Source: Inonotus obliquus (taxonomy: Eukaryota; Basidiomycota; Agaricomycetes; Hymenochaetales; Hymenochaetaceae). From it: DNA of 64,000 nt. Shown here in pieces: positions 10,900-21,815 of the stretch (its first letter is position 1; each line of letters opens with the position of its first letter). The stretch covers positions 1 to 64,000 of the forward strand of contig JAJHTX010000009.1 of assembly GCA_032164295.1 (NCBI GenBank). The letters are read 5' to 3'. Position numbers and translations under genes: made by a program. The notes beneath the pieces were generated by a model. It made no database searches, was not told the origin of the DNA, and was given only the letters and a program-made list of their open reading frames with translations.

Positions 10900-11349
10900 A
10901 TGAATTGGATACAGGAAAGGTTGAATGCGGTTACACGAGCACTACAACAGCCAATAATACCAGCAACACTGAGATCAGGAGTGTTACAGTATTGTAGTAC
11001 ATGTAAACCAGCACACGAGATAGCAGAGAAGCTACTCCAAGAGATACTGAAGGAATTAACATACTCAGCAATAATTAAAGGACAATCGGACATCATGATT
11101 AGGAGACGGTTCATTACAATAAACTACAAACGGAATACAGCTGTACAGAAAGCTTATGAACGAGAAGTCAGATTACTCTCATACAATAATCATTATTTCC
11201 TAATGGCAATAGGAATAAGGAACGTTGCTTCAGAAGAAGATAATCACCAATGCGATGTAGTAGTACTCGACATCAATATTTCATACGGGAGCAAACCTGA
11301 GGGTATAGCAAGAGAGTCAGCCTACAAGTGGACCGAGTATCTAGTCTAA
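10900..11349 (+). pseudogene. LTR-encoded unknown protein, Y family (copy 2), truncated
   Basis: Open for 149 codons from ATG 10900, then TAA at 11347-11349 where Y1 has CAA. Further on, TGA at 11404-11406 stands where Y1 has CGA (7288-7290). Both are C-to-T changes. The N-terminal half is intact and carries YCSTCKPAH (C32, C35, H39), QSD and YFLMAIGI. Reading Y1 and Y2 side by side shows that the ancestral frame was about 247 codons long. Confidence 0.6.
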
Positions 11350-11937
11350 AGGCTTAAGCAATTACTGACAGGAGGAAGAACAGTTGTAGAAGTAAAGGAA
11401 GATTGACATGGAGGAATAATAAGGATCAAAGGAATCCAAGGCAGATCACTAGCGGATATAGCAGTAGCACCAGGATACACTAGAGTGCAGCAAGTGATTA
11501 ATAATATCAACACACCTAGAGCAATAACATTACCAAGATGGCGAAGTGTAGGAACACAGACAGAGCCGATACAGACACCTGTATGGCACGTGACCCAAAC
11601 ATTACCATATACAGAACGAGGTTGACAGCCTCAATGCCGATCACATGTTATGGACATCGACAACATAATACACCATTAACGTCAAGCAAGCGGTACAATG
11701 CTAGGTGAAGGGAGATAGACTATTAAGGGAAGGATTGGAAGGTAGTAGGAATATGACATAAGGTATTTAGAGTTATGAGGAAATAGGTATGGCCGGAACC
11801 GATATGAACAAGTCATAGAGCAATGCAATGCAGCTAGCATCGAGTATGACTAGGTCTGAAAGTAGATATAATGTGGCGAACGGACCAACAGTGTATAATT
11901 TCTATACTAGGCAGGCATGTAAAATAATATAAATAGG

Positions 11938-11947
11938 AGGCTATCAT
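11938..11947 (+). promoter_or_regulatory. TATA box of unit Y2
   Basis: TATAAATAGG, same relative place as in Y1, with AATAAA 80 bp downstream at 12019-12024. Confidence 0.6.
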
Positions 11948-12439
11948 AGGGCCAACCCAGCAGTTTAATCCAAGTCCAGAGACTCAGAGTAAACCTCACA
12001 GAAAGTCTCCAGTTGATCAATAAACAACCTCCACACTAGAAACTCAATAAGTACTTGAGAGCGACATTCCTTAGCTAATCAACTGTGTGAGTTGAAGCAT
12101 AGGTAAAATATGGATTGCAGCTAGACTGTCTCTCCCTATCGTCAGCCTGAGTGCAAATTGATCAAGTGTGGTAAGCATTGATCTCTCATACCTCTCTTAT
12201 TGTGTCCAACAAGTGTTAGTATAGATAGTTAAGGTCATCACTTAGTTATCAGTATAGCTAACATTACGATAATAGTATTAGACCGAAGGTTACAGAAGTT
12301 GGTTAGTAGTTGTTTTAGATGGAGCTTAACACATCCTCTAAGGTGGCTATTGATTCCACAGATATAGTAACATATTGGATTTGGATTAACCACTCTTTCG
12401 AGGTAATAACCAGATCTAGATGCCGATCCTACCAGATCA

Positions 12440-14158
12440 GCGCTGCGAGAACGCGGCCGGTATCAGAAGTACCGGACGAGGGGGGTACGATTTAGGTGCG
12501 TTGGGAGGGCCGGTACGTGGCGGTACTAAGTCGTACTGTCACAGACAAGTCGTCAAGAGAGGTAATAGGGCCTGGCTGGATTGATGAATACAGGGAGCTC
12601 TAGGTGACCGCTCGAGAGACGAGGTATCAGGAGACGATCGATACCGAGTCGAATCCGTCAATACCGAGTCGATTGTTGTCCGGTATCACGGTAGAGAGAA
12701 CGAAACAGTAGAGAAGACGAGCAGAGGGGGTGTATCTGATATGACTAGTTGTGAGACGAGAGGCGAGGACGACGGAAACGATATCGACGACTACCGGTAT
12801 CAATACCGGCGACTACGAGACGAGACGAACGAACGGGGGCTTGAACGAGATGAGCAAAACCCGGACCTTCACTCTGGAAGTTCCTCTCAGATTAGCTGGT
12901 TTGCTACAGTAGAACATGCGGGCTATAAATACCATAATACCGTAGCCATTCAAGATACCAAATGGGGGGTTTTTACAAGTCGAATCGTACCGTAATCCGG
13001 TACAAGAAATGGAACATAAAGTCGAATTGAATGTAAAATTATAATCAGGGGAAACATAAGATGATGAGTGAATAAGAAGTTTTATCAGGGGGTAGCTAAG
13101 AATAGGGTGGGACGAGACAAGAACCCAATGAAAACTCACGACGAGTGATACCGAGGTAGGGTGGCGATACCGACGTCGACCAGCGCTAAAATAAGGACAT
13201 GTCTCAAGCTACCGCATGGGCGCTCCTGGTGATGTCCCTGTCGTAGGAGAAGCACGTCATCCTGATTTACCTTTGTTCCGGTATCATGATCCGTGCGGCG
13301 TCAGTCTGGGCATCTACCGATCGATCGGACGGCGTGCTCCGATGTTACAACCCAACCTTGGCAATGGGGTACTCTACCACTCGGTACCAATCAGTACCCT
13401 GGGATCGTCCCTGAGCATCAACGAGATCGCTCGAGCCCCTCGATATCGATCGGTACGCGTGGCCTGACTCGACTGGGCATTGCTTGGCTTCCCCTCCGAG
13501 TCGGATCGATGGCCTCCTCCAAGAGCGAAGCAGCGTACGGCAGACTTGATTCATTTCCCAACCTTCCTCTCGACGTAGATCTCCAAGGGCGTGGCCTCGA
13601 CCTAGCACACGTTACGAACTCCGGTACCGGAGCGGACCATCAGTATCAACGCCAGTATCGTCAGTATCGATGCCTGGCGGTTCGGAAGGGCATACTGTTG
13701 GACTTGGAGCTTCGACCATGATCCAACTCTTCACAGCAACGTATGGCAGACCGATCGGATCGCAGCTTTGTGGGCCTTTCCCTCTAGTATGGGCCGTCGA
13801 GGGCGTAGTATCGACTAGAGGACTATTAAGTGTCGGTATCAGGATGGGTGGGCGGTACGGTATTGGTATCATCAGTATCGAAGTCTGGTGGTTCGGTACT
13901 GTGATGGAAGACGGGCGTAGGGATTGGTGATTCGGTATTGGCGCAGAAGTCTGGCTAAACGTATGCAGGACCAGTTCTCAATCGTTCTTAGCCTTGTCGA
14001 ATCGCAGAAGCCTCGTACTTTGTTGGAACCGCAGGCGTAGATAGGACGGCAGAAGTACCGTGGTCCAAAGAGAAGTAAGAAGCGGTAGAATCGCAGAAGT
14101 ATTGTTAATTGGAAGAAGCGGTAGAATCGCAGAATTAAGCCCATATCGATCGTAGCCT
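12440..14158. other. GGTATC/GATACC-rich non-coding insert splitting the LINE
   Basis: About 1.7 kb between Y2 and the resumption of the LINE frame. It has no recognisable coding region. The hexamers GGTATC, its reverse complement GATACC, and near variants (AGTATCG, GTACCG) recur many times. Near the right end AGCGGTAGAATCGCAGAA occurs twice within 40 bp (about 14080 and 14117). Base composition and word use differ from the neighbours, so it is probably a separate repeat or part of an unrecognised element. Its borders are inferred only from Y2 and the LINE. Confidence 0.5.
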
Positions 14159-14719
14159 CCGGTATTACTCTTTAGCGCCTCTCAAATTAACAGTAATTTC
14201 CTTTTCTTTCAGAGACCGAGTGCCGAATGCCCAACCAGTTCCTGTGTACACGCATGCCCCCTGGGAAGAACCCCTAGCCTTCGCCGAAGGATGAGTGCAC
14301 TTTCACACACCAACCACACCGACAGATGCCGACGCATGCCAGGAGTACATACAGGCGGCTTTGGATCTGTCCGGGGACACTAGCCATCTACTAGTCTTTA
14401 CGGACGGCTCAGTGAAAACAACACAGGCGCGCTGCAAAGCGGGCGCCTCCTCAGTCATTCTCTACGGCAATGACATCATCGCCACGAGTAAGATGGCAGC
14501 AGCCTCCACAACCACTGCCACAGACTGCGAGATCATGGCGCTGGCAACTGCACCCACCTGGACAGCACACCACCTCCCAACCACAGACACACCTCCAAAG
14601 GAAATACACTTCCTCTCTGACTCACTACTGGCCCTCAACCTCCTTGAGACATGGCAAAGCGTGCCAAGCATGCACCGCCTCCAGGAGTGGCGGAAGGGAA
14701 CTCAGTCTCTGCTCGACGC
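14159..14719 (+). pseudogene. LINE RNase H domain fragment
   Basis: Reading frame LAPLKLTVISFSFRDRVP continues from the RT fragment at 10838. It then passes a TGA (near 14290) and gives an RNase H fold: LLVFTDGS (first Asp), DCEIMALA (Glu), IHFLSDSLLAL (second Asp). The catalytic D-E-D set is present. The domain is cut at 14719 by unit X2 before its C-terminal His/Asp region. With 9866-10838 it forms one RT-RNase H element, split by Y2 plus the 12440-14158 insert. Confidence 0.8.
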
Positions 14720-15016
14720 TGTTAGGACCAGTGCAGATCAAGGTATCAGATCAACATCGATCGACGGATCGACCCGATCAACACACCAGAACAAGTCCAC
14801 TCACTCCCACTATGTTGACGATCTATCTTGGTAAATGATCGGGAAGTGCGGAGATAGAGATAGTAGCAGAGTTCAATCAATAACAACAGGGGTCTAGGGA
14901 CCGGCCTTACTTTGTTACCGATAGTAGAGTGGCAGTGTAAGAAGAGAAGCTTGTGGGGCTTCTTAGATTCACTGGACAAATTAATTTTGCTGAGGGACAC
15001 AGCCACCCTTGCTTGG

Positions 15017-15026
15017 CCTATTTATA
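15017..15026 (-). promoter_or_regulatory. TATA box of unit X2
   Basis: TATAAATAGG on the minus strand, in the same place as in X1. Confidence 0.65.
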
Positions 15027-15323
15027 CTAATGCTTCTATTCCCCCGATCATGCTTCTTTCCTCCAGACACAGCCTCCTTAATCTTCTGACACAGCCTCCT
15101 ATCTGTTCTGTTTCCCCACACTCGCCAATCAAGTGGCGATGCAGTTCCGATCTCCCCTGAAATCTTTCCATGACATTCCCTCGAGTTCTAAAACTGGTCT
15201 GTGCACAGCCATCACGTCATAGCACACAATCGCCGCCATATAGTTAGATTGCCGTGCGGAGCTCCATGCCTCCCACACAGCTATGTCAGTCGTTCTCGAG
15301 GTTTCCATATGACGTCAGGCTTC

Positions 15324-16049
15324 TCACAGTCTAGTGTCATCTGCCATCGCGTCATCGTCTTGGTTAGTTGCCATGCCAGATATGTGTCTCGGCTGACTGG
15401 GGCTTCCCTCATCCATGGGAACATTCTGGTTATCGATAGCCGGTTCGGGTAAGTATCCATTAGTGTACCAGATCTTTTCCCGGCGATATCCCTCGGGTAC
15501 TTTGATCTCCAATGCATGCACAGCTTTGCCAATCAGGAACATCAAGATCGCCCCGTTGATCCTTTCCTCCAGTAATGCAAACTCCAGCGCTATGATTCCT
15601 GCTAGCTGCTGGTATTTGATCCACCTTGCCACGATTCTTGAAAATGTCTTGTTATGTACTTGCTGGTGTTCTAGTGTAGCTTCATAGTGTAGCGGCCAAT
15701 CAACTTGTATTGCCAGTCGCTGGCATGCTTGCCTCAAATGATTTTGAGGTGTCCATGCAATGATTGCCATATTTGCCATGTATGCATGTTCCTCTCCTGA
15801 CCAGGCTGTTGCTTCATGTACGAATGCATTGAGTGCTGGTGCAAACAATGGCTGGGTCATTTCTGCAGTTGCTGACCAATGATGATTTGTTCTGACTGCA
15901 TACATGTCGGATCGCTTCATCATATTAACTGCAATTGGAAGTAGCATGTCATGTAGCAACCATGCTTCATCGTGTACCCGTCGACAGGTTAAACATCTTG
16001 GTTCATGATTCTCCGGGGATTGTGTAGAGCCCCATGGGCAGTATCGCAT
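15324..16049 (-). CDS. LTR-encoded unknown protein, X family (copy 2)
   Basis: Intact 241-codon ORF differing from copy 1 at only about three residues (S12P, V34M-type and H-to-Y changes). CxxC...H, SD, YMANMA and VPEGYRR motifs are kept. Near identity means X1 and X2 are recent duplicates or were homogenised. No function can be assigned. Confidence 0.7.
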   Translation of the reverse strand: MRYCPWGSTQSPENHEPRCLTCRRVHDEAWLLHDMLLPIAVNMMKRSDMYAVRTNHHWSATAEMTQPLFAPALNAFVHEATAWSGEEHAYMANMAIIAWTPQNHLRQACQRLAIQVDWPLHYEATLEHQQVHNKTFSRIVARWIKYQQLAGIIALEFALLEERINGAILMFLIGKAVHALEIKVPEGYRREKIWYTNGYLPEPAIDNQNVPMDEGSPSQPRHISGMATNQDDDAMADDTRL

Positions 16050-16179
16050 GCGAGTGTAGTAGAGTCAATCGAAAGCTCTTTTCATATCGGGTTAAATTAG
16101 GATCGTTGGATCACCCTGCCAAACTAGTCAATTTCTTCTGACACAATGTACATCAAAAAAAATCACATGAATTTGCCTA

Positions 16180-16440
16180 ATTTAGAGCCCTCTGCCACTG
16201 TCCAGAAAATCCAGACAACTAGTACTCAACAATCCGATCTGCATTAAAATTATTTCTATTTCTGAGCTTTCCACCACTGTCTGGAAAATCTGGACAGTTT
16301 GTATGCAATGATTTATTTCAATATTCTTCTTGCTTTTGAGCCCTCTGCCACTGTCCGGAAAATCTGGACAACCTATACTTAATAATCCACTTTACCATTT
16401 TTCCTCTCCACTGCTGTCCAGAAGATCCTGACAGTTTATA
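16180..16440. repeat. Tandem array of palindromes, type A (four units)
   Basis: Four imperfect units about 63-80 bp apart. Each has a hairpin of the form TGTCC-N-GGAMAAT-N-GGACA at 16199-16217, 16278-16296 (best: ACTGTC...GACAGT), 16352-16370 and 16415-16433. Units share the lead-in GAGCCCTCTGCCACTG or a variant, and alternate tails. Spacer sequence diverges more than the stems. Confidence 0.7.
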
Positions 16441-16859
16441 TGTAATGATTTATTTTCTCTCAGCTTCATTCCAAATATAGTCGAACCTGTGGATAAGCAT
16501 AGCCCTTGGTGGACAGGTTCGGCTATGCTTAACTAAAGGTTATGCTAGTACATGTTATTATATAATACATAATACTTCTATAAATGGAAAGTTGTATAAC
16601 ATAAAATGTTGACATGTGACTTACAATTACAATTTCTTTCACATATCAGTTTCAGAAATACTTTATGCCAGATTTGGATAAGCAAAAGTGCTTTCTTAAC
16701 CCTCAGTTGCCTTAAAAGATTAGTCTCAGGTCGGAGCTTAGTCACACACACTCTATATTAAGCAATAATTGATCACCTGATTACCTCTGCATACGCATTA
16801 TTTTATTAGGACTTCCCCAAAAACGTTATGCTATATGCTTATATGGAATTATGGTTATT

Positions 16860-17150
16860 GGACAGGTTTGACTGTAGTATACTGGCTGCCTCACAGAAGT
16901 GTCCCGAGATTCGGGACAATCTCTACTCTCAACTTTATTCTAAAACAATATTATGACTGCCTCATAGGAGTGTCCCGAGATTCAGGACATTCATTGCTCT
17001 CAGCTTCATTCCAAATAATAGATTGACTGCCTCACAGGAGTGTCCCGAGATTCGGGACATGCTCTACTCTCAACTTCATTCCAAAGAATATTATGACTGC
17101 CTCACAGCAGTGTCCCGAATCTCAGGACATTCTCTGTGGTCAACTCTCTC
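16860..17150. repeat. Tandem array of palindromes, type B (four units)
   Basis: Four ~70-bp units with the lead-in GACTGCCTCACAGNAG and the hairpin TGTCCCGAGATTCGGGACA at 16900-16918, 16971-16989 (one mismatch), 17041-17059 and 17111-17129 (variant). The stem is 8 bp with a 3-nt loop. Spacers contain CTCTCAACTTCATTCCAAA, a phrase also found at the end of array A, so the two arrays are related. Confidence 0.75.
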
Positions 17151-17474
17151 TCTCTACAGTCTGAGTCAACTCCAACCTCCCTCCGGTCACTCAAGCACCT
17201 CAAATTCTACTCAAAAATGTTCAAAGCCTACTTCAATCATTCTATATTTCCCTTCAACCCTAGAAGTGTCAAGCTGATGTTATCATTTGCAGGTCATGTG
17301 ACAAGGACCTCCGAGATCACCGGCAACACCGGACAGATTACTCGGCAATAACGGCATCGCGGCACCTACCCCTCTAGGATCAAATCGGACTCGGAGATAT
17401 TTCAGCCCGATCGGAGAGTCATTGGACCTCCGCCAAGACTTCGGCAACACGGCATGACAACGAGAATCCCGGAA

Positions 17475-17723
17475 TGTTACAAAGTGTGAGAGAATTAGTT
17501 AGCTGGCCAATCGGACCCCCTCCGGTGAGTCAGCAATAATGATAACAAGATTACCAACCCCGTTACTGATCGGAACGGGCAGCATAAGATGAACTGACTA
17601 ATATAGGTCTGACGAGCATTATAAATGCGAAAGAGGACTCCGGGGCTCTGCTACCAACAGCACCCCCCTTTTACCTCAGTCGAGTTTGTCGTGTTATTTT
17701 TACCAGCCTAACCCGATCGTTCC
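17475..17723 (+). other. Possible LTR remnant interrupted by hAT
   Basis: Starts TGTTAC (a common LTR start), with a TATAAAT at 17620. It has no coding content. The sequence continues on the far side of the hAT element (19303 on), which shows it was one piece before that insertion. No second copy in the window, so borders are not defined. Confidence 0.25.
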
Positions 17724-17731
17724 GCTAGAAC

Positions 17732-19294
17732 TAGGGTTCCACAGCGTACGTATACAGATACGCGCGTAAAGACAAGACACAGTACGGATTACGATCCGTG
17801 CTTTACGCTCCATATTTTTTATTTTGGGGTGAGCTACGGAAACGCACCGGGAGTATACGGCAATACGCCGTATATACGACACCAAGAAGGAAGTACACAC
17901 TATAATAACAAGAGATAAGAGATAATTTAAGAAGTGTGTGATCTGTCTTTCGAACGTAGCCATTGTTTCACCAGCATAAGGGTTGTGATGGTTTCTGACC
18001 CCAGATGGGCACGACGGAGTGCAATAGTATCTCTGCCTCCCGAGAATACACGTTCGACGGCGACTGAGGAGCCTGCAATGATCATCAATTATATATTCCA
18101 CATACTATTATGTCAAGAAGAAAGTTTTCGACTCACCTGGAATGGCATGGATCTCACACGCAAACTTTGACAAGTGCAGAAACTGAGCACGGCGTGCGGA
18201 CCACCATGGAATTGTTTCTCCAGCATCCCAAGACCTTTCGTGTTTCACACTGAAGTAAGTGTCGAGTTCGTCTAATGGACTAGTATCCTCCTCACTGCCA
18301 TAACCTGCCATGAAAGCAAATATCATGCTCTTGGACGGAGACAGAGCATCATCGTTTTGGACAGTATCCATATTTGCACCCTTAGCGATTACAATGTTTC
18401 GATGGCTCTGGCCCTTTGCTGAAGTACTTGAAGGATACTACCGAGCTGCAAAGCGATGTTCAAGTGATGACCTTGAGTCTTCAATGACTAATTATTAAGA
18501 TAAGTATCAATTAGAGCGAGCAGAAGGGTCAGTTAGACTCACGGGCAGCCCACATAAAGAATGGCGAGGTATTGAAAAGAGTGAAGTAGTCTGAGAGTTT
18601 GCGTTGTGCAGCAGTAAGACCTTTTCGAAGAAAGGAAGGTGAGTCGGGTGGTAGTTCCTTAAGATAGTCGAAAAGCGATGTGCTTCGACACTGTGGCTCA
18701 TGTTCTGCAATGCGACGTGCATTGTGTCTCGCCGAGACTCATGTTCTGCAATGCAATATGCCATGAGCATCCACTTCATGTGGACTGTGTGATGTGAGTA
18801 CGCACCTTCCAGCCACATATACCAACACCTCTTACTACCAAACACCGGGTCTGCAACGTGCGATCAGGATGACCAGATCTAGAGAGATAATGATGCGAAC
18901 ACAATGTGATGGATACATGATCTTCAATGTGGAGTAATATCAGTAAAACAATGTCCATTCTGTTCAATAAAAAAGCTACTACTTACCTGTTGAGAGCATT
19001 TACAGTGACCCTAACCTTGCGGACATGCTAACGAGAAGATAGCAGCATGTGGGAGAGAACAAGGAGCTGCGGCATGTCATGGACAGAGCAGATCGCACAG
19101 TTGATCACTATCACATGACCGTATGCCGTATGGGCCGTATGCGGTCGTTTACGCCTAAATTTGGATTTCTTGATGCGGAACACGGACCGTGCAATACAGG
19201 TCCGTAAAGTAAGTCCTATTCCTTCATACGAGTACAGAGCGTTCCGTATACGTACGGCCCATTTCCGTACTTTACGCTACGCTGCAGAACCCTA
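17732..19294 (-). mobile_element. hAT DNA transposon with intact ends, internally deleted
   Basis: 1563-bp element. Terminal inverted repeats TAGGGTTCYRCAGCGTA at both ends (15 of 17 bases match). An exact 8-bp target duplication GCTAGAAC flanks it at 17724-17731 and 19295-19302. Eight-bp duplications and TAGGG/CAGGG-type ends are hAT hallmarks. Subterminal regions are rich in TTTACG/CGTAAA and CCGTAT/ATACGG words, as transposase-binding repeats often are. Inside is the C-terminal part of a hAT transposase on the minus strand, too short for an autonomous element. Confidence 0.93.
17927..18970 (-). pseudogene. hAT transposase, C-terminal portion
   Basis: The last part encodes the hAT dimerisation domain: DELDTYFSVKHERSWD, then WWSARRAQFLHLSKFACEIHAIPG. 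A 64-nt intron (18073-18136) follows, then SSVAVERVFSGGRDTIALRR and a stop at 17927-17929. Upstream on the same strand (about 18500-18970) another frame gives AAQRKLSDYFTLFNTSPF, also typical of the region before the dimerisation domain. The BED finger and the DDE catalytic core are absent. The join between the two parts was not resolved. Confidence 0.85.
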
Positions 19295-19302
19295 GCTAGA
19301 AC

Positions 19303-20130
19303 AGTCCAATCAGATGGTAGAACAGATAAAGAAAGCAAGTGGTTGCGTCGTGTATAAGAAGTTCCCTGGAGAAGGCCATGGTTGGAGGAAAGAGGAAACA
19401 ATAATCGAGGCCCTCGATACCGAGTTGGGATTCTATCTGATGAGGATTTACGGCGGGGATATCTGCAAAAGCGGGTAGTTTGAAGAACGATTATACAAGA
19501 TTAACAGTACAGATGACAGTAATCAGTATGATTAAATATGAAGACATCATAGGTAGCATTCCCTTGACTCTGTAAAGTATCGCTGAGGATGGCCGTTCTT
19601 CACGTCGCCAAGGAGACAACTATGGATGGGTGATATTCCATAAAACGCAATGTGTTGCATGGAAGTCAGAAAGGCGAATATAAGCACTCAAAATGACATA
19701 GACTCCATGTCACGAAATAACTGTCTTGTTTCTTTCGGAGAAGTTACTCGGACGTTCGGAAGTACTGAAAATGGCATCGATGTTGTTTTCGTCGTACATG
19801 GTCTACCGTTGTGGTCAATATTAATCAGCGTGCCAAACGCGCGCTGAAATATGCTGAACGAGTTTTTTCATGTTTCTTCTCCTTATCCTAATTGCCAGTC
19901 ACCAATACTATAGGCGACCCCATTCTTGTAGAAGACCGTAAAACGCAGTGAATCGTCGTTTGCTAGTTGTTGCACGTATTTTTACTCACACAAAGTAAGT
20001 AATCATGAAATCAAAGAGTATATTATTACCAGCTTTCTGCGTGTAAAACTGTATGTACCGCAAACAGAAAATAGCATATAACCGAGATCCAACTAAGTTA
20101 CAATGAAGGCTTTTTAAAAATGCATGCATG
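19303..20130. other. Intergenic, no gene recognised
   Basis: About 830 bp between the hAT target duplication and the 3' end of the Crinkler-type nuclease gene. Only short unrelated ORFs on both strands. The left part is the continuation of the sequence interrupted by the hAT element. Confidence 0.55.
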
Positions 20131-21815
20131 TCACCGCTGTTTCTTCTTAGGAGGTGCACCATCATCGGCGTCTCCCCTGACCCTCTTAAGTGCATAATTC
20201 CGGATAGCATCTCCATGCCTAGTATATTCCAAGACATTATCCATATTCAGGAAGGTGTATGGAGCCTGGGGTTTAGAATTGATGATGGCGGGATAAGAGG
20301 CAATAACTCGTAGCATATGATATCCTTCTGTGAGCCACCTATCAGTTTGGATAGTTGGGCCCAATTTCTTGAGATCCTCGACTTTCTTAAGAATAAATTC
20401 TCGGGCATCCACAGTGTCCTCGTGACTCGATTCCTGTAAGTGAACACAGTCAATAATTCGACGCTCATAGTCATAGTAGCTATGTCCGTACCTTGAGATG
20501 GTAGAAATTTTCATGATTCAGACTCAACATCGCCTTCTGGAGTACACGGGAAGGTAGAGAATTTTGGGACCTCCATTTGACCTGAACGACTAGTGCGATA
20601 ATTAGCCCAGAAGCGAGGCGGACATATAGCACGATGTCGGGACCCATTTGGTTATCGGGAAGGCAGAACAGTGAAGTCGGCCTTTCGAACCATTTGACCG
20701 TGTCTTCTTTGCTTCGACGATTCGATCCAAGGGACGTTTTGCCACCACGGGAACCCGCGAGATGGAAAGCATTGACCTCCGCCTCTTCGCCGTTCCAATC
20801 GATAGAGACGAGCTCACCGCACTGTTCGGCCCATTCTGGGGCGACTTCCCCAAAGTCCAGGATGTCGCATAGCCTACACTTCCTATCAATTGCACATACG
20901 AGGGCAAAGGCAACGTAGTGTTCCAAGCATGTGCCGACGGAGTCGTCGTCCCCAAATCTTCTGGCAATGTACTTTTCGAGTGTAAAGTCACCCTCCTCGC
21001 GGAAGTGACGCATCGCAGCAAGGAGCACGAGAGGTTCATCCACCAAGACCGGGTCATCCGCTTTACAAACAAAACGAGCAAAGCCTAGCTCCACAAGTCT
21101 TCTGTCTTCTCCGAGTATCGGACAATATATCTGCTCTATCAGCCACTTGTACAGAACTTCACTAAGTGTTTGTCGTCGTTTATCTTGAGATAAGGTTATG
21201 TGAGATCTAAGTTGAAGAGCACGGACAATGTCGAGCTTACGATGAAGGAGTTGAGAGAAATCAAGGGTCTTTGTTTTGATTTTAGCTTCCTCGATATCCA
21301 CTTCGTCGGCGAAAGGCCCGCCATCGGTCGGATAGAAACCGCAGATCTTTTTTATGTATGCGTTGAAAACCTTGTGGGGCGATACATACTGAAATCTCAA
21401 TAGCTCGGTCAGCAGTGATGCGGTAAAGCGGTGTCTAAAGGAATCAGCATGCACCCTCATTCTATTGATAAGTAACAAATCACCTTCCGCGTGCAAAACT
21501 CCAGGCCCGTGAAAGTAACTCCTTCCCCGTATCCGATTCGAGGATGTGACCCGGCATATAACGCTCGATGTAATCTCGTTGGCTCTTGGGGTCGTCAAAT
21601 GCACCAGTGGAAGTTACTACTGGAGATTCTTCCAACTTCACAACTACTGAGCCCATGACGGTGTTAACATCATCAAGGGATAGTCCAGTCCCTGAAACGA
21701 TGATAGGGAATGTCGTAGCTTTCGTCAAGACATTGAGGATTGGTCTTAGGACTGGGCGTTTGATGCTATCGTCTCGATATGAACGAAAATACTCTTTCAA
21801 GTTATTGACTGCCAA
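20131..21815 (-). CDS. Crinkler/RHS-type protein with nuclease-like C-terminus, 5' end missing or unresolved
   Basis: Three exons fit in one frame: up to 21815 back to 21484, 21434-20492 and 20433-20131 (introns of 49 and 58 nt, good GT..AG). The N-terminal part has FPIIVSGTGLSL, as in the late part of the NTPase domain of Crinkler/RHS proteins. The C-terminal part has GPDIVLY...VVQVKW, a PD-(D/E/Q)xK-like pattern with Gln, and then a basic KKKQR tail that could be a nuclear signal. No Walker A P-loop and no ATG are found upstream in this frame; the segment 21816-22029 shows no clear exon. The gene is therefore 5'-truncated or has an unseen first exon. In Crinkler proteins such domains follow a ubiquitin-like header. 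Whether it acts against other genomes or other fungi is unknown. Confidence 0.65.

Larger units (their letters stand above)
10839..12439 (+). mobile_element. LTR-like unit Y2 carrying an ORF
   Basis: A ~1601-bp direct copy of Y1, 4.1 kb downstream and inserted in the LINE. TG..CA ends, ORF, TATA box at 11938, AATAAA at 12019. Similarity to Y1 is high throughout, with scattered substitutions. The two copies are not the paired LTRs of one element, because the DNA between them belongs to a gypsy gag on the other strand and to a LINE. Confidence 0.65.
14720..16143 (-). mobile_element. LTR-like unit X2, inverted copy of X1
   Basis: 1424 bp on the minus strand, same length as X1 and nearly identical. 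Begins (minus sense) TGTCAGAAG at 16143 and ends CCTAACA at 14720. X1 and X2 form an inverted pair 8.5 kb apart. Left flank is LINE RNase H; right flank is AT-rich repeat DNA. No matching target duplication (GACGC / CAATG). Confidence 0.7.

Noticed and set aside
6723..12439. Y1 and Y2 as the two LTRs of one retrotransposon
   Set aside because: The DNA between them is gypsy gag on the opposite strand plus a LINE in the plus sense. Both Y units interrupt those frames, so they are separate insertions.
12741..13930. ORFs in the GGTATC-rich insert
   Set aside because: Their codons follow the repeated hexamers on both strands, so the length is a by-product of the biased sequence.
4791..16143. X1 and X2 as inverted ends of one composite transposon
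   Set aside because: No target duplication outside the pair (GAGTA against CAATG), and a related third copy stands alone at 28677-30149.
16180..17150. CRISPR-like array
   Set aside because: Repeats are few and imperfect, the spacers are themselves repeated, and the genome is eukaryotic.
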